The translations under genes were made by a program, and so were the position numbers. Below, one piece after another: positions 56,801 to 62,800 of a stretch of DNA of 64,000 bases. The DNA lies in contig OX030955.1 in the NCBI GenBank assembly GCA_943735955.1, positions 12,489,383 through 12,553,382 on the forward strand. The letters run 5' to 3'. The number at the start of each line of letters is the position of its first letter. The first letter of the stretch is position 1. The notes under the pieces were generated by a model. It had not been told where the DNA came from. It ran no database searches and was given only the letters and a program-made list of their open reading frames with translations. Source of the DNA: Piscicola geometra (lineage: Eukaryota; Annelida; Clitellata; Hirudinida; Piscicolidae).

Positions 56801-59800
56801 ATCGACAACAGTGCCGACCACTGCATCAACAACAGTGCCGACTACTGCATCAACAACAGTGCCGACAACTGCATCGACAACAGTGCCGACTTCTGCATCG
56901 ACAACAGTGCCGACTACTGCATTGACAACAGTGCCGACTACTGCATCGACAACAGTGCCGACTACTGCATCGACAACAGTGCTGACTACTGCATCAACAA
57001 CAGTGCCGACTACTGCATCGACAACAGTGCCGACTAGTGCATCAACAGCAGTGACGACTACTGCATCGACAACAACGCCGACTACTGCATCAACAACAGT
57101 GCCGACTACTGCATCAACAACAGTGCCGACAACTGCATCGACAACAGTGCCGACTTCTGCATCGACAACAGTGCCGACTATTGCATCAACAACAGTGCCG
57201 ACAACTGCTTCAACAACAGTGCCGACTACTGCTTCAACAACAGTGCCGACTACTGCATCAACAACAGTGCCGACTACTGCATCAACAACAGTGCCGACTA
57301 CTGCATCGACAACAGTGCCGACTACTGCATTGACAACAGTGCCGACTACTGCATCAACAACAGTGCCGACTACTGCATCGACAACAGTGCCGACTACTGC
57401 ATCGACAACAGTGTCGACTATTGCATCAACAACAGTGCCGAGTACTGCATCAACAACAGTGCCGACAACTGCTTCAACAACAGTGCCGACTACTGCATCG
57501 ACAACAGTGCCGACCACTGCATCAACAACAGTGCCGACTACTGCATCAACAACAGTGCCGACAACTGCATCGACAACAGTGCCGACTTCTGCATCGACAA
57601 CAGTGCCGACTACTGCATTGACAACAGTGCCGACTACTGCATCAACAACAGTGCCGACTACTGCATCGACAACAGTGCTGACTACTGCATCAACAACAGT
57701 GCCGACTACTGCATCGACAACAGTGCCGACCACTGCATCGACAACAGTGCCGACCACTGCATCGACAACAGTGCCGACTACTGCATCAACAACAGTGACG
57801 ACTACTGCATCGACAACAGTGCCGACTACTGCATCAACAACAGTGCCGACTACTGCATCGACAACAGTGCCGACTACTGCATCAACAACAGTGCCGACAA
57901 CTGCATCGACAACAGTGCCGACTTCTGCATCGACAACAGTGCCGACTACTGCATTGACAACAGTGCCGACTACTGCATCAACAACAGTGCCGACTACTGC
58001 ATCGACAACAGTGCTGACTACTGCATCAACAACAGTGCCGACTACTGCATCGACAACAGTGCCGACTAGTGCATCAACAGCAGTGACGACTACTGCATCG
58101 ACAAAAGTGCCGACTACTGCATCAACAACAGTGCCGACTACTGCATCAACAACAGTGCCGACAACTGCATCGACAACAGTGCCGACTTCTGCATCGACAA
58201 CAGTGCCGACTATTGCATCAACAACAGTGCCGACAACTGCTTCAACAACAGTGCCGACTACTGCATCGACAACAGTGCCGACCACTGCATCGACAACAGT
58301 GCCGACTACTGCATCAACAACAGTGCCGACTACTGCATCGACAACAGTGCCGACTACTGCATTGACAACAGTGCCGACTACTGCATCAACAACAGTGCCG
58401 ACTACTGCATCGACAACAGTGCCGACTACTGCATCGACAACAGTGCCGACTACTGCATCGACAACAGTGTCGACTATTGCATCAACAACAGTGCCGAGTA
58501 CTGCATCAACAACAGTGCCGACAACTGCATCAACAACAGTGCCGACTACTGCATCGACAACAGTGCCGACCACTGCATCGACAACAGTGCCGACCACTGC
58601 ATCGACAACAGTGCCGACTACTGCATCAACAACAGTGACGACTACTGCATCGACAACAGTGCCGACTACTGCATCAACAACAGTGCCGACTACTGCATCG
58701 ACAACAGTGACGACCACTGCATTAACAACAGTGCCGACTACTGCATCGACAACAGTGCCGACTACTGCATCGACAACAGTGCCGACTACTGCATCGACAA
58801 CAGTGCCGACTATTGCATCAACTACAGGGCCGACTCCTGCATCGACAACAGTGCTGACTACTGCATCAACAACAGTGCCGACTACTGCATCGACAACAGT
58901 GCCGACTATTGCATCAACTACAGGGCCGACTCCTGCATCGACAACAGTGCTGACTACTGCATCAACAACAGTGCCGACTACTGCATCGACAACAGTGCCG
59001 ACCACTGCATCGACAACAGTGCCGACAACTGCATCAACAACAGTGCCGACTACTGCATCGACAACAGTGCCGACCACTGCATTAACAACAGTGCCGACTA
59101 CTGCATCGACAACAGTGCCGACTACTGCATCAACAACAGTGCCGACTACTGCATCGACAACAGTGCCGACCACTGCATTAACAACAGTGCCGACTACTGC
59201 ATCGACAACAGTGCCGACTACTGCATCGACAACAGTGCCGACTACTGCATCGACAACAGTGCCGACTATTGCATCAACTACAGGGCCGACTCCTGCATCG
59301 ACAACAGTGCTGACTACTGCATCAACAACAGTGCCGACTACTGCATCGACAACAGTGCCGACCACTGCATCGACAACAGTGCCGACTAGTGCATCAACAG
59401 CAGTGATGACTACTGCATCGACAACAGTGCCGACTACTGCATCAACAACAGTGCCGACTACTGCATCAACAACAGTGCCGACAACTGCATCAACAACAGT
59501 GCCGACTACTGCATCGACAACAGTGCCGACAACTGCATCAACAACAGTGCCGACTACTGCATCGACAACAGTGCCGACTACTGCATCGACAACAGTGCCG
59601 ACTATTGCATCAACTACAGTGCCGACTCCTGCATCGACAACAGTGCTGACTACTGCATCAACAACAGTGCCGACTACTGCATCGACAACAGTGCCGATCA
59701 CTGCATCGACAGAAGTGCCGACTAGTGCATCAACAGCAGTGACGACTACTGCATCGACAACAGTGCCGACTACTGCATCAACAACAGTGCTGACTACTGC

Positions 59801-62800
59801 ATCAACAACAGTGCCGACTACTGCATCGACAACAGTGCCGACCACTGCATTAACAACAGTGCCGACTACTGCATCGACAACAGTGCCGACTACTGTATCA
59901 ACAACAGTGCCGACTACTGCATCGACAACAGTGCCGACCACTGCATTAACAACAGTGCCGACTACTGCATCGACAACAGTGCCGACTACTGCATCGACAA
60001 CAGTGCCGACTACTGCATCGACAACAGTGCCGACTATTGCATCAACTACAGGGCCGACTCCTGCATCGACAACAGTGCTGACTACTGCATCAACAACAGT
60101 GCCGACTACTGCATCGACAACAGTGCTGACTACTGCATCAACAACAGTGCCGACTACTGCATCGACAACAGTGCCGATCACTGCATCGACAGAAGTGCCG
60201 ACTAGTGCATCAACAGCAGTGACGACTACTGCATCGACAACAGTGCCGACTACTGCATCAACAACAGTGCCGACTACTGCATCAACAACAGTGCCGACTA
60301 CTGCATCGACAACAGTGCCGACCACTGCATTAACAACAGTGCCGACTACTGCATCGACAACAGTGCCGACTACTGCATCGACAACAGTGCCGACTACTGC
60401 ATCGACAACAGTGCCGACTATTGCATCAACTACAGGGCCGACTCCTGCATCGACAACAGTGCTGACTACTGCATCAACAACAGTGCCGACTACTGCATCG
60501 ACAACAGTGCCGACTATTGCATCAACTACAGAGCCGACTCCTGCATCGACAACAGTGCTGACTACTGCATCAACAACAGTGCCGACTACTGCATCGACAA
60601 CAGTGCCGACCACTGCATCGACAACAGTGCCGACTATTGCATCAACAACAGTGCCGACAACTGCATCAACAACAGTGCCGACTACTGCATCGACAACAGT
60701 GCCGACCACTGCATCGACAACAGTGCCGACTACTGCATCAACAACAGTGCCGACAACTGCATCAACAACAGTGCCGACTACTGCATCGACAACAGTGCCG
60801 ACCACTGCATTAACAACATTGCCGACTACTGCATCGACAACAGTGCCGACTACTGCATCAACAACAGTGCCGACTACTGCATCGACAACAGTGCCGACCA
60901 CTGCATTGACAACAGTGCCGACTACTGCATCGACAACAGTGCCGACTACTGCATCGACAACAGTGCCGACTACTGCATCGACAACAGTGCCGACTATTGC
61001 ATCAACTACAGGGCCGACTCCTGCATCGACAACAGTGCTGACTACTGCATCAACAACAGTGCCGACTACTGCATCGACAACAGTGCCGACCACTGCATCG
61101 ACAACAGTGCCGACTAGTGCATCAACAGCAGTGATGACTACTGCATCGACAACAGTGCCGACTACTGCATCAACAACAGTGCCGACTAGTGCATCAACAA
61201 CAGTGCCGATAACTGCATCGACAACAGTGCCGACCACTGCATTAACAACAGTGCCGACTACTGCATCGACAACAGTGCCGACTACTGCATCAACAACAGT
61301 GACGACTACTGCATCGACAACAGTGCCGACTACTGCATCAACAACAGTGCCGACTACTGCATCGACAACAGTGACGACCACTGCATTAACAACAGTGCCG
61401 ACTACTGCATCGACAACAGTGCCGACTACTGCATCGACAACAGTGCCGACTACTGCATCGACAACAGTGCCGACTATTGCATCAACTACAGGGCCGACTC
61501 CTGCATCGACAACAGTGCTGACTACTGCATCAACAACAGTGCCGACTACTGCATCGACAACAGTGCCGACTATTGCATCAACTACAGGGCCGACTCCTGC
61601 ATCGACAACAGTGCTGACTACTGCATCAACAACAGTGCCGACTACTGCATCGACAACAGTGCCGACCACTGCATCGACAACAGTGCCGACAACTGCATCA
61701 ACAACAGTGCCGACTACTGCATCGACAACAGTGCCGACCACTGCATTAACAACAGTGCCGACTACTGCATCGACAACAGTGCCGACTACTGCATCAACAA
61801 CAGTGCCGACTACTGCATCGACAACAGTGCCGACCACTGCATTAACAACAGTGCCGACTACTGCATCGACAACAGTGCCGACTACTGCATCGACAACAGT
61901 GCCGACTACTGCATCGACAACAGTGCCGACTATTGCATCAACTACAGGGCCGACTCCTGCATCGACAACAGTGCTGACTACTGCATCAACAACAGTGCCG
62001 ACTACTGCATCGACAACAGTGCCGACCACTGCATCGACAACAGTGCCGACTAGTGCATCAACAGCAGTGATGACTACTGCATCGACAACAGTGCCGACTA
62101 CTGCATCAACAACAGTGCCGACTACTGCATCAACAACAGTGCCGACAACTGCATCAACAACAGTGCCGACTACTGCATCGACAACAGTGCCGACAACTGC
62201 ATCAACAACAGTGCCGACTACTGCATCGACAACAGTGCCGACTACTGCATCGACAACAGTGCCGACTATTGCATCAACTACAGTGCCGACTCCTGCATCG
62301 ACAACAGTGCTGACTACTGCATCAACAACAGTGCCGACTACTGCATCGACAACAGTGCCGATCACTGCATCGACAGAAGTGCCGACTAGTGCATCAACAG
62401 CAGTGACGACTACTGCATCGACAACAGTGCCGACTACTGCATCAACAACAGTGCTGACTACTGCATCAACAACAGTGCCGACTACTGCATCGACAACAGT
62501 GCCGACCACTGCATTAACAACAGTGCCGACTACTGCATCGACAACAGTGCCGACTACTGTATCAACAACAGTGCCGACTACTGCATCGACAACAGTGCCG
62601 ACCACTGCATTAACAACAGTGCCGACTACTGCATCGACAACAGTGCCGACTACTGCATCGACAACAGTGCCGACTACTGCATCGACAACAGTGCCGACTA
62701 TTGCATCAACTACAGGGCCGACTCCTGCATCGACAACAGTGCTGACTACTGCATCAACAACAGTGCCGACTACTGCATCGACAACAGTGCTGACTACTGC

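Noticed and set aside
25273..57621. Many plus-strand Gln/His/Arg/Cys-rich frames (HRQQCRLL type)
   Set aside because: They are the second plus frame of the same unit and are repeatedly stopped wherever GTGCCG becomes GTGACG.
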